Below the pieces are notes generated by a model, which was not told where the DNA came from, ran no database searches, and saw nothing but the letters and a program-made list of their open reading frames with translations. A DNA stretch of 64,000 nucleotides from an uncultured Cedecea sp. (lineage in GTDB: Bacteria > Pseudomonadota > Gammaproteobacteria > Enterobacterales > Enterobacteriaceae). Where the stretch lies: NCBI RefSeq assembly GCF_947498825.1, contig NZ_CANMLV010000019.1:1-64000 (forward strand), written 5' to 3'. Numbering within the stretch: the first letter of the stretch is position 1; the number at the start of each line of letters is the position of its first letter. Below are positions 36,099-47,100 of this stretch, one piece after another. The position numbers and the translations under genes were made by a program.

Positions 36099-36233
36099 AT
36101 TGGTGTTCACAATTCTTCATGATTACAAGAAGGCATGTTGCTTCATCATTATCCATTGAATATAAAGGGATATAGCGGGGTGCCTATGATGACTGGACGT
36201 CCGGACAAAAATGATTATCCGGAGTACGGGAGG

Positions 36234-37148
36234 TCAGGGGTGCTCTTTAGATTCGGCGGCGGCAATTCGTTGCTGTAACTCATCGCTAAAGCGTTTAATG
36301 CCTGATGTTACGCGCTCTTTGGTTTTAAATAACAGCCAAATTTTATATTCGTCCATTACCCAGCCGGGTAAAATTCTGACCAGTTTACCGGCAGCGACGC
36401 TTTCACGTGCCACATAGGTTGGTAAATAGGCGATACCTCGACCTGATAACGCCATCTGCACTAAAGCAATACTGTTATTACTGCGAAAACGACTCTGAAC
36501 GCTGATACTGATTTTCTGTTTATCTTTACGGAATGGCAGCGAAATCGAACGGGCAATACCGCGTAATAAAATATAGTCCCGTGTCGGTAAGTCTTTCGGA
36601 CTCAGGATCGATCTAAGTGTTTCCAGATATCCGGGCGCGGCAAATAATCCCCATTGAATGGAACATAAAAACTGGGTGTGTTCATGCAGGGGAGGGTCTT
36701 GCGACACGCAGATAACCAGGTCATACGGACTTTCTTTGATATCGACTTCTTTGTCAGAGAGATCAAGGTCGATAGTGGCGTGAATATTTTTTTCCAGAAA
36801 CGAATTCAGAACCGGAACGACATACTGGGTACCAAAAGTGACCGGAGCCAGCAGGGTAATCGTGCCTGTTGTTTCCTGATAGTACTCTTTAATAAACAGT
36901 TCGGAGGATCTGAGTTCATTCAGAATTTTAAAGCAGTGCTGGTAGTAACTCAGTCCCAGTTCCGTAATCGTGATTTTGCGAGTGGTGCGTTTTAACAACA
37001 TACCGCCGACACGCTGTTCCAGCAGAGCAATATCCCGGCTGACAGAGGACTTTGACATACCGAGACTTTTGGCTGCTTCAGTGAAACTTAAGGTCTCAAC
37101 AACGCGAGCAAAAACCGCCATCGGGATCAGATTTTCGACTTTTTCCAC
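36234..37148 (-). CDS. LysR-family transcriptional regulator
   Basis: The 304-aa protein has an HTH (VVETLSFTEAAKSLGMSKSSV) and a LysR effector domain of the CrgA/DmlR type (ITLLAPVTFGTQYVVPVL, RGIAYLPTYVA). It lies 260 bp upstream of the TonB receptor on the same strand and next to cmoB. A target is not evident. Confidence 0.88.
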   Translation of the reverse strand: MEKVENLIPMAVFARVVETLSFTEAAKSLGMSKSSVSRDIALLEQRVGGMLLKRTTRKITITELGLSYYQHCFKILNELRSSELFIKEYYQETTGTITLLAPVTFGTQYVVPVLNSFLEKNIHATIDLDLSDKEVDIKESPYDLVICVSQDPPLHEHTQFLCSIQWGLFAAPGYLETLRSILSPKDLPTRDYILLRGIARSISLPFRKDKQKISISVQSRFRSNNSIALVQMALSGRGIAYLPTYVARESVAAGKLVRILPGWVMDEYKIWLLFKTKERVTSGIKRFSDELQQRIAAAESKEHP

Positions 37149-37201
37149 CTGGCCGTTATTCCTTTCGCTACAGTCCGGAGGAACGCCCCCGGACTCTGTG
37201 G

Positions 37202-38931
<1,730 letters not shown>

Positions 38932-38950
38932 CTAAAGAGCGTATTTTGCG

Positions 38951-39346
38951 TTAATAGAAGGAGAAAACCAACTCCCACGGCATATACCATAAATTGGCCA
39001 GTACCATCAGCACCAGTGAAATCCAGGTTGCGCTCATTGCGGAGCGACGCCAGCGTAATAGTCGGTGGTGATAACCGTAATAGTGCATCAGACGTCCTAC
39101 CACCAGTAAAATGCCACAAACATGCACCATCCAGGCTAAAGCGCCATTCATCTCCATAAGTAGCAGTAACAGAAGACCAATGGGAATATATTCCACCGCA
39201 TTAGCATGAATACGAATGGCACTCTGAAGCTCGCTAAACCCCCCGTCCCCGTAGGAAACGCGGTATTGCATACGCAAACGAGCTACATCAAACGAGAACT
39301 TAATCAGCATTAAAGCAGTAATCACGGCATACAGCGCGCAAATCAT
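38951..39346 (-). CDS. yecN: YecN, MAPEG-family membrane protein
   Basis: The 131-aa protein has four membrane helices and the MAPEG signature (QSAIRIHANAVEYIPIGLLLL). MAPEG members act on glutathione or leukotrienes; the role of YecN is unknown. In E. coli yecN lies between cmoA and yecE; here yecE is 12.6 kb away, so the DNA between is an insertion. The first 15 codons lie inside the 128-bp direct repeat. Confidence 0.95.
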   Translation of the reverse strand: MICALYAVITALMLIKFSFDVARLRMQYRVSYGDGGFSELQSAIRIHANAVEYIPIGLLLLLLMEMNGALAWMVHVCGILLVVGRLMHYYGYHHRLLRWRRSAMSATWISLVLMVLANLWYMPWELVFSFY

Positions 39347-39428
39347 ATAAACCCCATAAAAACAGCGTTCGCCCTCCTATCATAACGTGCAACGCGGGTT
39401 CTGTCGCCAGGGCTCAGAAAAGAGACGT
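39301..39428. repeat. 128-bp direct repeat, left copy (yecN 5' end)
   Basis: TAATCAGCATTAAAGCAGTA ... AAAAGAGACGT recurs at 48973-49100 with two mismatches in 128. It covers the first 46 bases of yecN and 82 bases upstream. Confidence 0.95.
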
Positions 39429-39478
39429 TTGTTTGGGGGCTTTTTCGCTATGCTTTGCGCATTACTGATTGCTATTTA

Positions 39479-39588
39479 TACTCTAAATAATTCGAGGCGC
39501 GTGTAGGCGCATCGATGAGCTTAGGCAAACTATGCTCATCGACTGCCTTTCTCTTTGCGCTTACAAGCAACTCGAATTATTTTGGGTA
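39479..39588. repeat. ERIC-like palindromic element, complete
   Basis: TATACTCTAAATAATTCGAG at the left and CTCGAATTATTTTGGGTATA at the right are inverted, with an inner pair GATGAGC ... GCTCATC. TATA at each end suggests TA target duplication. Relative of the copy in the HD gene. Confidence 0.85.
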
Positions 39589-39838
39589 TAGTTCGGCTAA
39601 ATATAAGTCTAAAAGTATATTAAAACAAAGCAATACGCCATGCAGTTTTATTCTGTTTGCCGTATTAACTATCATGTTAATAATTTAATAATTATTTCAA
39701 TTGGTGGTGAAATATACTTTAACAATTTCTTTACAAGTGAGTGTTGTAACTGCCAGCATTCACTGCTATTACTAAATACACGCTGAAAAACCACATGAAT
39801 AGCTTTGCGTCACACCACAATATATATTGTGTTCTCTA

Positions 39839-39914
39839 TATGCTAAATAATTCGAGTTACTTGTAGGTGTAAAGTTCCGAGCGTCAATGAGCATAGGTAT
39901 AACTATTTGATTCA
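39839..39914. repeat. ERIC-like element, partial
   Basis: TATGCTAAATAATTCGAGTT and a following GAGCATAGG-like section match the left half of the other copies; the right half is missing. Confidence 0.7.
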
Positions 39915-40257
39915 ATTATCTTAACGCCAGCAATATCCAGAAAATTTGAAGTGTTGCGGAGATATTTACGTCAGCTGATATCTCCACGTCGTGAAGCCGT
40001 ATTTAAAAAATATAATAGTAAATATGGAATAAATCATTGGTATTTAATTTATTATTAATGGTTTCTTGTAGATAGGCGTATTAAATAAAGAAATTTCTGT
40101 GCCTAATATATCAACTGGCGGATAGGCCGGAGCCAGTGTTTCTGATCGAGATAGTCACTTGCAATACCAGCGGTGCAGCAGATGAATATCTGCTGCGAAA
40201 AAATGAGGAGATGGGTGTTTATGTAGTCAATAACATGAATATTATAGGAGATAAAAC

Positions 40258-41910
40258 ATGAAAATATCCGATTTATTCATTCAAGCTGTCAAGAAGTCAG
40301 GCATCGATATGTGCTTTGGTGTCGTCGGCGGTGAAGCAGAAGCGATCCATTTTTCCGATAAGACTGATTACCCACGTTTCATCCTGACACGACATGAGTT
40401 TACGGCTAGTGTAGCGGCTGATGTTTGGGGGCGACTAACGGGACGTCCGGCAATGTGTTGGACAACATTTGCCCCGGGTTTAACTAATGCTGCAACCGGG
40501 ATGTGTTCCGCAATCCTCGATCACTCTCCTGTATTTTTTGCATCCGTGCAGATCCCGCGTGATCAGATCAAATTCAATCTCACGCACCAGTGTATCGATA
40601 ATCTGGCATTCGCTAATTCCCTTACCAAAGGGATGGCCGAAATCACCACGCCTTTGTTATTGCAAACAGAGATCAAACGCTTAGTGGAATTGTGCCAGGA
40701 AGGGTTACCAGGCCCGGTTTATGTAAGCCTCCCACTTGATGTTCTTAAGCTAGACGTTCCGGACGAAACAGCTGATACCATTTTGCGTAACATTGATATC
40801 TCGTATCCCCAACAACGTCTCTTACCCAAGCCTGCCACTATACAAGAAATTGCATCAGCTATTTCGGCGAGTCATTATCCTATGGTTGTAGTGGGCAACC
40901 AAGTCATCCGCGATAATAAAATTGAAGAGGTTATGATGCTCATTGAGCATCTGCAAGTACCCGCGATTTGTTCGCTAGCTGCAAAAGGAATCATTCCTGA
41001 TAAACATACACTCTTCCTTGGAGCAGTTAACAAATATCTAGATGGTGTATATAACGAGACAATAATTGAACCGATGTTCGACGAAACTGATCTCTTGATT
41101 CTTATTGGTTATGATTATGGCGAAGACCTTAAACCTTCCCTCTGGGGTAGAAACAAGCATACAGTCCTAATCAACAGTGTCGATGTCCCTATGGGGACAG
41201 TCTTTGAGCCAGACCTTGCTTGCATCGGTGATTTTGGTGTGATAACTGATTATCTGCTTCATGCCACCCCCTCATGGAAGGGATTATCTCCGAAGCATGT
41301 AGCACTCAAGACAATTATTGATCGCCGACGTATCAATAACTTACCGGAGGGTACTACAGATGTATCGCTTGTGCTGGAGTCCCTATCTCATACGCTCGGC
41401 GAGGATGGTTTTCTGTGTTCCGATGTTGGCTTGCACAAACAGTATGCCGGTCTGCTTGCCAGAACGTGTAAGCCCAACCATTTTTTGTGCTCGAATGTCT
41501 GCGGAACGTTCGGTTTTGGTTTGCCAGCCGCAATGGCTGCCCAGTTAAAATTTCCGGACAGTCGTGTTGCTCTGATCTGTGGCGATGGAGGGTTTCACTC
41601 CGGTAGTCAGGATCTTGAGACGATCGTACGTTACAACCTCCCTGTTGTCATTGTTGTTCTGAATGACAGTTCCTTTGGACTCATCCATTACTATGAAACG
41701 TTATCTGAACGCGGTCATTGTGCCAATATGACGGAATTTGGCAGTGTCGATTTCGCTCTTTTAGCAAAGGCAAACGGTATGGAAAGTGAATGCCTGAAAA
41801 ACGAAAATAACTTGTCTTTAGTCCTTGAACGGGCATTTGAAGCACGAAAACCGTTTCTCATTGAAATTCCAACTATCTATTCCTATGAAATGCGACGCCA
41901 TATGGCGTAA
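40258..41910 (+). CDS. TPP-dependent enzyme, acetolactate synthase-like
   Basis: The 550-aa protein has the three domains of the acetolactate synthase/pyruvate decarboxylase family: N-terminal PYR domain with the activating Glu47 (TRHEFTASVAADVWG), a central domain, and a C-terminal PP domain with GDGGFHSG at 442-449 and LNDSSFG for Mg and diphosphate. It has no regulatory partner subunit. Related enzymes make acetolactate, 2-carboxyethylarginine (CeaS) or decarboxylate oxoacids, so the reaction is probably formation or transfer of a two- or three-carbon acyl anion. It heads a six-gene operon; AGGAG precedes the ATG. Confidence 0.85.
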   Translation: MKISDLFIQAVKKSGIDMCFGVVGGEAEAIHFSDKTDYPRFILTRHEFTASVAADVWGRLTGRPAMCWTTFAPGLTNAATGMCSAILDHSPVFFASVQIPRDQIKFNLTHQCIDNLAFANSLTKGMAEITTPLLLQTEIKRLVELCQEGLPGPVYVSLPLDVLKLDVPDETADTILRNIDISYPQQRLLPKPATIQEIASAISASHYPMVVVGNQVIRDNKIEEVMMLIEHLQVPAICSLAAKGIIPDKHTLFLGAVNKYLDGVYNETIIEPMFDETDLLILIGYDYGEDLKPSLWGRNKHTVLINSVDVPMGTVFEPDLACIGDFGVITDYLLHATPSWKGLSPKHVALKTIIDRRRINNLPEGTTDVSLVLESLSHTLGEDGFLCSDVGLHKQYAGLLARTCKPNHFLCSNVCGTFGFGLPAAMAAQLKFPDSRVALICGDGGFHSGSQDLETIVRYNLPVVIVVLNDSSFGLIHYYETLSERGHCANMTEFGSVDFALLAKANGMESECLKNENNLSLVLERAFEARKPFLIEIPTIYSYEMRRHMA

Positions 41911-41927
41911 TACTGGAGAAATCCGAC

Positions 41928-43355
41928 ATGTTAAATAATGGCAGTCATTTCAGTACTTATTTAGTCTCCGTTGCTCTTGAGTATCTTGGGAACAGGCTTA
42001 TTGGAATTGTCGCTACAGATTCCTATTTGAGGCAACCAGACTATTCATCCAGAGCAGAGAATCATTATTATTTTATTCTTTCCGATAATCTCTATCAGGA
42101 AGATATCTGGATACTCAGATATATTGCCAGGGAATTTCCAGAGTCATTATTTAATTTTATTTATGAGTTTGAACTGGCTGACTATCCTCCTCATGTTATA
42201 TGGCAGTTTCAGTTTTCTGAATGGCTTTATAAAAAGAATAATTATCAAATAACGATGCCAGAAAGAGATGTATTGGAGGAGAGGAGGCAAGCCATTTTTG
42301 CCTGTTGTCATCTTAGTCGATTGTACTATATCAGAAACCTCAATCTTAAGACCCATATATGGGGTGTCAGACAGTTTGGCTGGGCTGTCCGCTATGCTCT
42401 GAATGGTCTGTTTAATCTTGACCAGAATGACTCGCTCAATGAACAAGAAACAGCTGACCGAAATTGGTTAATTGATTTTCAAAATAACTGGATGCAACAC
42501 AAGAGAAAACTGACCAATTCTGAGGCTGCATTCAGAGATGCTGCGAGTTATCTGAGTGAGATTGCCAGCCGCAAGGCAGAAGATCTTCAGAGGACGCATC
42601 CAGTAATGGATATCTTGGTCAGCGCAGCGGGTCATGATACGTATCCAGAAAATATAGCGTCTGCCGTGAATGCTGTAAGAGATCGTCTTACTCGGGAAAT
42701 TGGTCCGTCGCTGTTATCTTTCTATTTACATGGAAGTGCTGCAAGAGGAGATATGCGTCCAGGGTCTGATATCGACAGTTTTATTATTGTTGATCATGTC
42801 AGCAGAGATGTTCTGGAAAGAGTGAGGAGTATTCAGTCTGATAACCCACCTTTTACTATATTGGTCTATAGCCTGGCTGAGGTGAATCACTATCCTAAAT
42901 TTCGTCGGTATGGATTAGTGAATGGCACAAAATTGGTTAGTGGAGATTTGTGTCTTAGCTTTAAGCCGGATATAAATGACGATATAGCTGGAATTATCAA
43001 TAATATTTTTATCGTACGGCAGGTTGCCCGGGCTTATCTTATTGAGGGTAGCTACGGCGAACGATCACATTATATTGCCGCTCTTATGGCGAAGCTTATT
43101 GATCATGGATGCCTACGCCCGGTACAAAAACTGAAGATGGGGATTTATCCAACTTCCCGCGCAGAAATTAGGTCATTCTTCTCTGATGTAGCATCTTATA
43201 CCCATATCCTCTCTTTCATTGACAATCTTGAATTTAATGAACAGACACTTCAGGAGGCTCTGTTTAGAGGAGATATTACCCTTATCGAACAGTTATTCCA
43301 TGAACTGTCTGAAGCTGCTTGTTTGGTAGAAATACAGACTAAAAATCTCGTCTGA
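41928..43355 (+). CDS. Nucleotidyltransferase-fold protein of unknown function
   Basis: The 475-aa protein has a DNA-polymerase-beta-type nucleotidyltransferase domain near residues 240-400, with the motif Gly269-Ser270 ... Asp281-x-Asp283 (LHGSAARG then GSDIDSF). The N-terminal ~200 residues, including YLGNRLIGIVATDSY, resemble a second, decayed copy of the fold without the paired aspartates. Enzymes of this fold move an NMP onto small molecules (aminoglycoside resistance), proteins or tRNA. Inside a biosynthetic operon it could nucleotidylate an intermediate or protect the producer. It starts 17 bases after the TPP gene. Confidence 0.75.
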   Translation: MLNNGSHFSTYLVSVALEYLGNRLIGIVATDSYLRQPDYSSRAENHYYFILSDNLYQEDIWILRYIAREFPESLFNFIYEFELADYPPHVIWQFQFSEWLYKKNNYQITMPERDVLEERRQAIFACCHLSRLYYIRNLNLKTHIWGVRQFGWAVRYALNGLFNLDQNDSLNEQETADRNWLIDFQNNWMQHKRKLTNSEAAFRDAASYLSEIASRKAEDLQRTHPVMDILVSAAGHDTYPENIASAVNAVRDRLTREIGPSLLSFYLHGSAARGDMRPGSDIDSFIIVDHVSRDVLERVRSIQSDNPPFTILVYSLAEVNHYPKFRRYGLVNGTKLVSGDLCLSFKPDINDDIAGIINNIFIVRQVARAYLIEGSYGERSHYIAALMAKLIDHGCLRPVQKLKMGIYPTSRAEIRSFFSDVASYTHILSFIDNLEFNEQTLQEALFRGDITLIEQLFHELSEAACLVEIQTKNLV

Positions 43356-43382
43356 TAACATTATATATATCGGAGTCATTAT

Positions 43383-44555
43383 ATGAATACGACTTTGAAT
43401 ACGTTTACTCATAGTGCAAACCCTGAATTCTCCGAACAAAAAATTGGTGAGACCACAGTGCTTAGGAAACAGAATGATGATAGCCGGATTATCCTGGATC
43501 CCGGCCTTCAGCATACAGCAGTCTGTATCAGTCACGTTGGCAAAATTAATCCACTTATTCCTCAAATCAGCTATCGAGGATACGATGTCCAGACTTTGGC
43601 GGTAGAAAACCGCTTCGCAGAAGTTGCTCATCTCTTAATTGAAGGAGAGAGTAAAGCTGACGGAGCCTTTGAACGTTTACTCATAGCGTCAACAATCGAA
43701 CGGCTACCCGCAACTCGTGCCCTTTGGTCTTCTATGCCTGACTCGCCGCTGACCTCATTTGAATCAGCCGCTGTCCTTCTGGCTGGTGCTGATGCAAAGA
43801 ATACGGGCCGTGAGGAAACGTCTGCGTATGTGATAGGCGCAATGGCAGCGGCCACGATGGTATTCCATGACCCAATAGGACAGCATACAAATATTATTGA
43901 TAGCAATCGGGATGACTTTGTTAGCCTTATCCTTGCAGGCTGCTTTGGGCAACAACCTAAAGCAGCAGCATACAAGGCTTTGAACGAGTTTCTTATTCTT
44001 CATGCTGAACATGGGATGAATTGTTCCACACTTGCTGTACGCACGGTGGTAAGTACAGGTGGTGAAGCTTATGACGCAATCGTGGCCGGAATCGCAGCTT
44101 TTAAGGGACCATTACATGGAGGAGCAAGCCGGATCGTGGGAGAGATACTCGATATCCTTGCCGCAAGCGGAGAAGATATTGAGCGGTTTATTCAGCGGAA
44201 GCTTGACTCAAAAGAGCGTATCCATGGTTTCGGCCACCGGATCTATCGGAAAGAGGATCCTCGAGCTGCTTTTATGCGTAAGAACCTTGAATGTGAGCAG
44301 AATCATCTTAGCCGCTACGAGAAAATTGCACTTTCTCTTGCCCAGGCAGCGATTCGTATCGAGAAGTTTCGTGAGCGTGGCATTGCTGTCAATCCAGATT
44401 TATTTAATGGTTTGTTGCTACGTCGAGCAGGCTTCGTTTCAAGCGAAAACACGGCTCTTCTTTGTCTGAGCCGCTCTGCCGGATGGCTTGCCCATCATTT
44501 TGATAGTATTAATACGAAAGAGCCTCTGCTTCGGCCTCAAGAGTTGAGCGCATGA
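43383..44555 (+). CDS. Citrate/2-methylcitrate synthase-like enzyme
   Basis: The 390-aa protein has the citrate synthase fold with catalytic residues at His210 (HAEHGMNCST), His245 (GPLHGGA) and Asp339 (NPDLFNG); GHRIYRKEDPRA is the CoA-site signature. The N-terminal GYDVQTLAVENRFAEVAHLL replaces the usual RGY region but is recognisable. It joins an acyl-CoA enolate to a 2-oxoacid. A backbone gltA or prpC is not expected here, so this copy is probably specialised for the operon pathway. RBS GGAG before ATG. Confidence 0.85.
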   Translation: MNTTLNTFTHSANPEFSEQKIGETTVLRKQNDDSRIILDPGLQHTAVCISHVGKINPLIPQISYRGYDVQTLAVENRFAEVAHLLIEGESKADGAFERLLIASTIERLPATRALWSSMPDSPLTSFESAAVLLAGADAKNTGREETSAYVIGAMAAATMVFHDPIGQHTNIIDSNRDDFVSLILAGCFGQQPKAAAYKALNEFLILHAEHGMNCSTLAVRTVVSTGGEAYDAIVAGIAAFKGPLHGGASRIVGEILDILAASGEDIERFIQRKLDSKERIHGFGHRIYRKEDPRAAFMRKNLECEQNHLSRYEKIALSLAQAAIRIEKFRERGIAVNPDLFNGLLLRRAGFVSSENTALLCLSRSAGWLAHHFDSINTKEPLLRPQELSA

Positions 44556-45940
44556 TGAACCCGAAATTGTTCGGCGCGTATGGACGTGGTGTTATCGTCA
44601 TTGGGTGTGGTTCACACTATTTTTCTAAATACCATTCGGTTTTAGAGCAAGACGGCCACCGATTAAGACTTGCGGTAGATCTGGAGACGGAACGTTCTAC
44701 AGTTATCGCGAATTTTGCTAAACATAGCCTGCAACCTGAGCATCTGATATTTCTTCCTGAACCATTGCGTGATGTTCGTTCCGAGGCAACGTTGGTTGAA
44801 TTTCTGGACGAAATAATTACTCAGATTCAGGCCGAGGTTGCACTGATTTGCACTGAACCAAAGAGCCATCGTGCTTGTGCAGCTTGGGCTATGGATCGCG
44901 GTCTTGATGTCTTTATGGACAAACCTGTCTCTGCGGTAGCCCTTCCTGCAAGATCTGGTATTTTGCTCGAAGACTATAATTATCTGGTAGAAAAAAGCAT
45001 CTCTCTTGGGCGTAGTCTGTGCATTAGTTGTGAACGAAGAGCTCATCCAGGTTATGCCCTCATTAAAGAGGAGATATCTTACGCCATAGAGCAACATAAT
45101 ATCCCTGTCACATCAATCCACGTTATTTTTGGTGGCGGAAAATGGCTCTATCCTGACGAATATCTCTATCTTGAAAATCATCCTTTCCAGTATGGCTATG
45201 GTGTCCTCTTCCATTCAGGCTACCACTACGTTGATGTTATCGCATCAATAGCAGAGATGAATACCCCTCTTGTTGAGCTGGACCTGGCGAGGCCAGAGGT
45301 ACACATTATGACCACCAGGCCCAGCGACACAATTCTTCTGGCGAGTATTCCTGTCCGACGGAATTCAGCATTGAATACCACAGTCATGGTGAACAATCCT
45401 GTCCAATGGATGAATGCCCGAAGATATGGAGAAGTTGACTTGGGATTTATTGGCCGTTACCTCTCACCTCATGGTCACGGACTTTTGTTTAGTGGACAAC
45501 TTCTAGAAACGACTGTCGCAGCGCGGATAATTGATAAAGAGAAAGCTGGAAATGGCCGGGTGAGGAGTGAGCAACTTCTGATAAATCTGGGCCACTATTG
45601 TTCTATCTCATTACGTGCGAGTTCTTACCGGAAGCTCGCCAACCCATCGGATCCGGAAGATTTCGAACTTGTGATTGGAAAACATCCGAGCTATCGGGGT
45701 GGGGGAGTGCAGCGTTTCAGTAGAGAAGATCTCTCCTATATTGAACCGAATCTTCCGCTGGGGGCAGCATCTAACGGATGGGCAAGAGTCCATCTTCTCA
45801 GGTCATTTTTAGCCAAAGATAACTCCTATTCTGATGTTTTATCTCACCAGGCAAGTATGCAGCTATTAAGCAGGTTGGCTGACAAACTTAGCGAAGATAT
45901 TGAAAAACGTACCCAGCTTATGTCTGGAAATCAGGAGTAA
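44552..45940 (+). CDS. Gfo/Idh/MocA-type NAD(P)-dependent oxidoreductase
   Basis: The 462-aa protein starts with a Rossmann motif (GVIVIGCGSHYFSKYHS), has the MDKPVS motif of the Gfo/Idh/MocA group in place of EKP, and a C-terminal domain with HSGYHYVDVIASIAE. It is longer than usual for the family (about 350). It overlaps the citrate-synthase gene by four bases, so translation is coupled. Members reduce or oxidise sugars, imines and related carbonyls; the substrate here is unknown. Confidence 0.8.
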   Translation: MMNPKLFGAYGRGVIVIGCGSHYFSKYHSVLEQDGHRLRLAVDLETERSTVIANFAKHSLQPEHLIFLPEPLRDVRSEATLVEFLDEIITQIQAEVALICTEPKSHRACAAWAMDRGLDVFMDKPVSAVALPARSGILLEDYNYLVEKSISLGRSLCISCERRAHPGYALIKEEISYAIEQHNIPVTSIHVIFGGGKWLYPDEYLYLENHPFQYGYGVLFHSGYHYVDVIASIAEMNTPLVELDLARPEVHIMTTRPSDTILLASIPVRRNSALNTTVMVNNPVQWMNARRYGEVDLGFIGRYLSPHGHGLLFSGQLLETTVAARIIDKEKAGNGRVRSEQLLINLGHYCSISLRASSYRKLANPSDPEDFELVIGKHPSYRGGGVQRFSREDLSYIEPNLPLGAASNGWARVHLLRSFLAKDNSYSDVLSHQASMQLLSRLADKLSEDIEKRTQLMSGNQE

Positions 45941-45943
45941 AGA

Positions 45944-47098
45944 GTGCGAAGGATCCGCTACGACATTCAGGTCTTTCTGGAAGGGCTGTTTTTCTGGGCA
46001 GGCGCATCGGCTGGTGTTGCTTATCTCCCGTCACTGGCGGGAATATACGGATTAACAAGCTTGGAGCAGAGTTTTTTTTTCGCTAGCATGGCTATTGGGC
46101 GTACATTCTTCCAACCTATTGCGGGTTTACTGGTTTCACCCGTGAAAACTTATATGCTCAGATGGGTTTCTTTGGTGATACTTGCTGGCATGGCTCTTGC
46201 GACTGCGTTCGTACCCCTCCCTGCAGTGCTTATCATCGCACGCTTTGCAGAAGGAGTATGTCTGTCTATCTACATCGTTTCCTTACGTACTCTTCTCAAT
46301 GGATTTAGCCAGCAGCCGATATTTGAATCCGTCAATGATGCCTATACTATATCGCAAAGTACGGGGCGCTTGGTTGGACCCGCGTTTGCTGCACTTCTTG
46401 CATCAATATATGGCCCTCGGGGAGTTTTTATCGGTAGCGCTTTGACCTGGGGGCTGTGTCTGCTATTTAATCGACGATACATACAATATGAAATAGTTGC
46501 GCCAGTGATTCAGCATGAAATACGGTCAAAATGGCAGAGCTATTTTATGCTGCCTATTTGTGTTCAGGTGCTGGAATTTTTCTCATTAGGTTTTTGGCTT
46601 GTTGTTTGGCCTGTTTTTTTGGGGAACATTGATGGTGTTCGGTATAGCGCATTAGGGCTATTTTTCACGGCATCTGCATGCGGTGGATTATTCTGGCCAC
46701 TTTTGAGGCGATTTTTTCACCATCAATCATTCGTTACGCGGATGCGGGGTGGTCTGCTCATTTTAGCACTCACAAGTTTTTTGCCAGCGATGGGGGGGAT
46801 GAACACTCCTTTGCTTATCATTTTGGCAATATTGAGTGGGATCGGCAGTACTGCTTATTTCACGTCTTTTCATCACCATCTTTCAGATACCTTTTCCGTT
46901 CATGAAATTCCTAAAATTTATGGCATCTTAGGCTCGGTAACCTTCTTCGCTCAGGCTACAGGGCAAATAATAGCTCCTTCGATATTGATACTCATAACAC
47001 CTTCCTCCGCCCTTCTACTCAATTCCGCAATATTGATTTTATCCACTGTATTACTGTCTATCCATCCACGTAATATAAGAGCAACAAAAGGAGAGTAA
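45944..47098 (+). CDS. MFS transporter, probable exporter
   Basis: The 384-aa protein has about 12 membrane segments and no soluble domain. The start is GTG 45944 with an AGGAG site. MFS proteins in biosynthetic operons commonly export the product. It contains the family-typical RFAEGVCLSIYIVSLRTLL in helix 4 but no drug-class signature that names a substrate. It lies 3 bp after the oxidoreductase gene. Confidence 0.85.
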   Translation: MRRIRYDIQVFLEGLFFWAGASAGVAYLPSLAGIYGLTSLEQSFFFASMAIGRTFFQPIAGLLVSPVKTYMLRWVSLVILAGMALATAFVPLPAVLIIARFAEGVCLSIYIVSLRTLLNGFSQQPIFESVNDAYTISQSTGRLVGPAFAALLASIYGPRGVFIGSALTWGLCLLFNRRYIQYEIVAPVIQHEIRSKWQSYFMLPICVQVLEFFSLGFWLVVWPVFLGNIDGVRYSALGLFFTASACGGLFWPLLRRFFHHQSFVTRMRGGLLILALTSFLPAMGGMNTPLLIILAILSGIGSTAYFTSFHHHLSDTFSVHEIPKIYGILGSVTFFAQATGQIIAPSILILITPSSALLLNSAILILSTVLLSIHPRNIRATKGE

Positions 47099-47100
47099 CC

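Larger units (their letters stand above)
39347..40257. other. 911-bp intergenic region before the six-gene operon
   Basis: It holds the remainder of the left direct repeat, an ERIC-like element (39479-39588), a partial element (39839-39914) and AT-rich DNA with no credible ORF. The promoter of the operon at 40258 should lie here; TATAAT-like sequences are too common to choose among. Confidence 0.6.
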
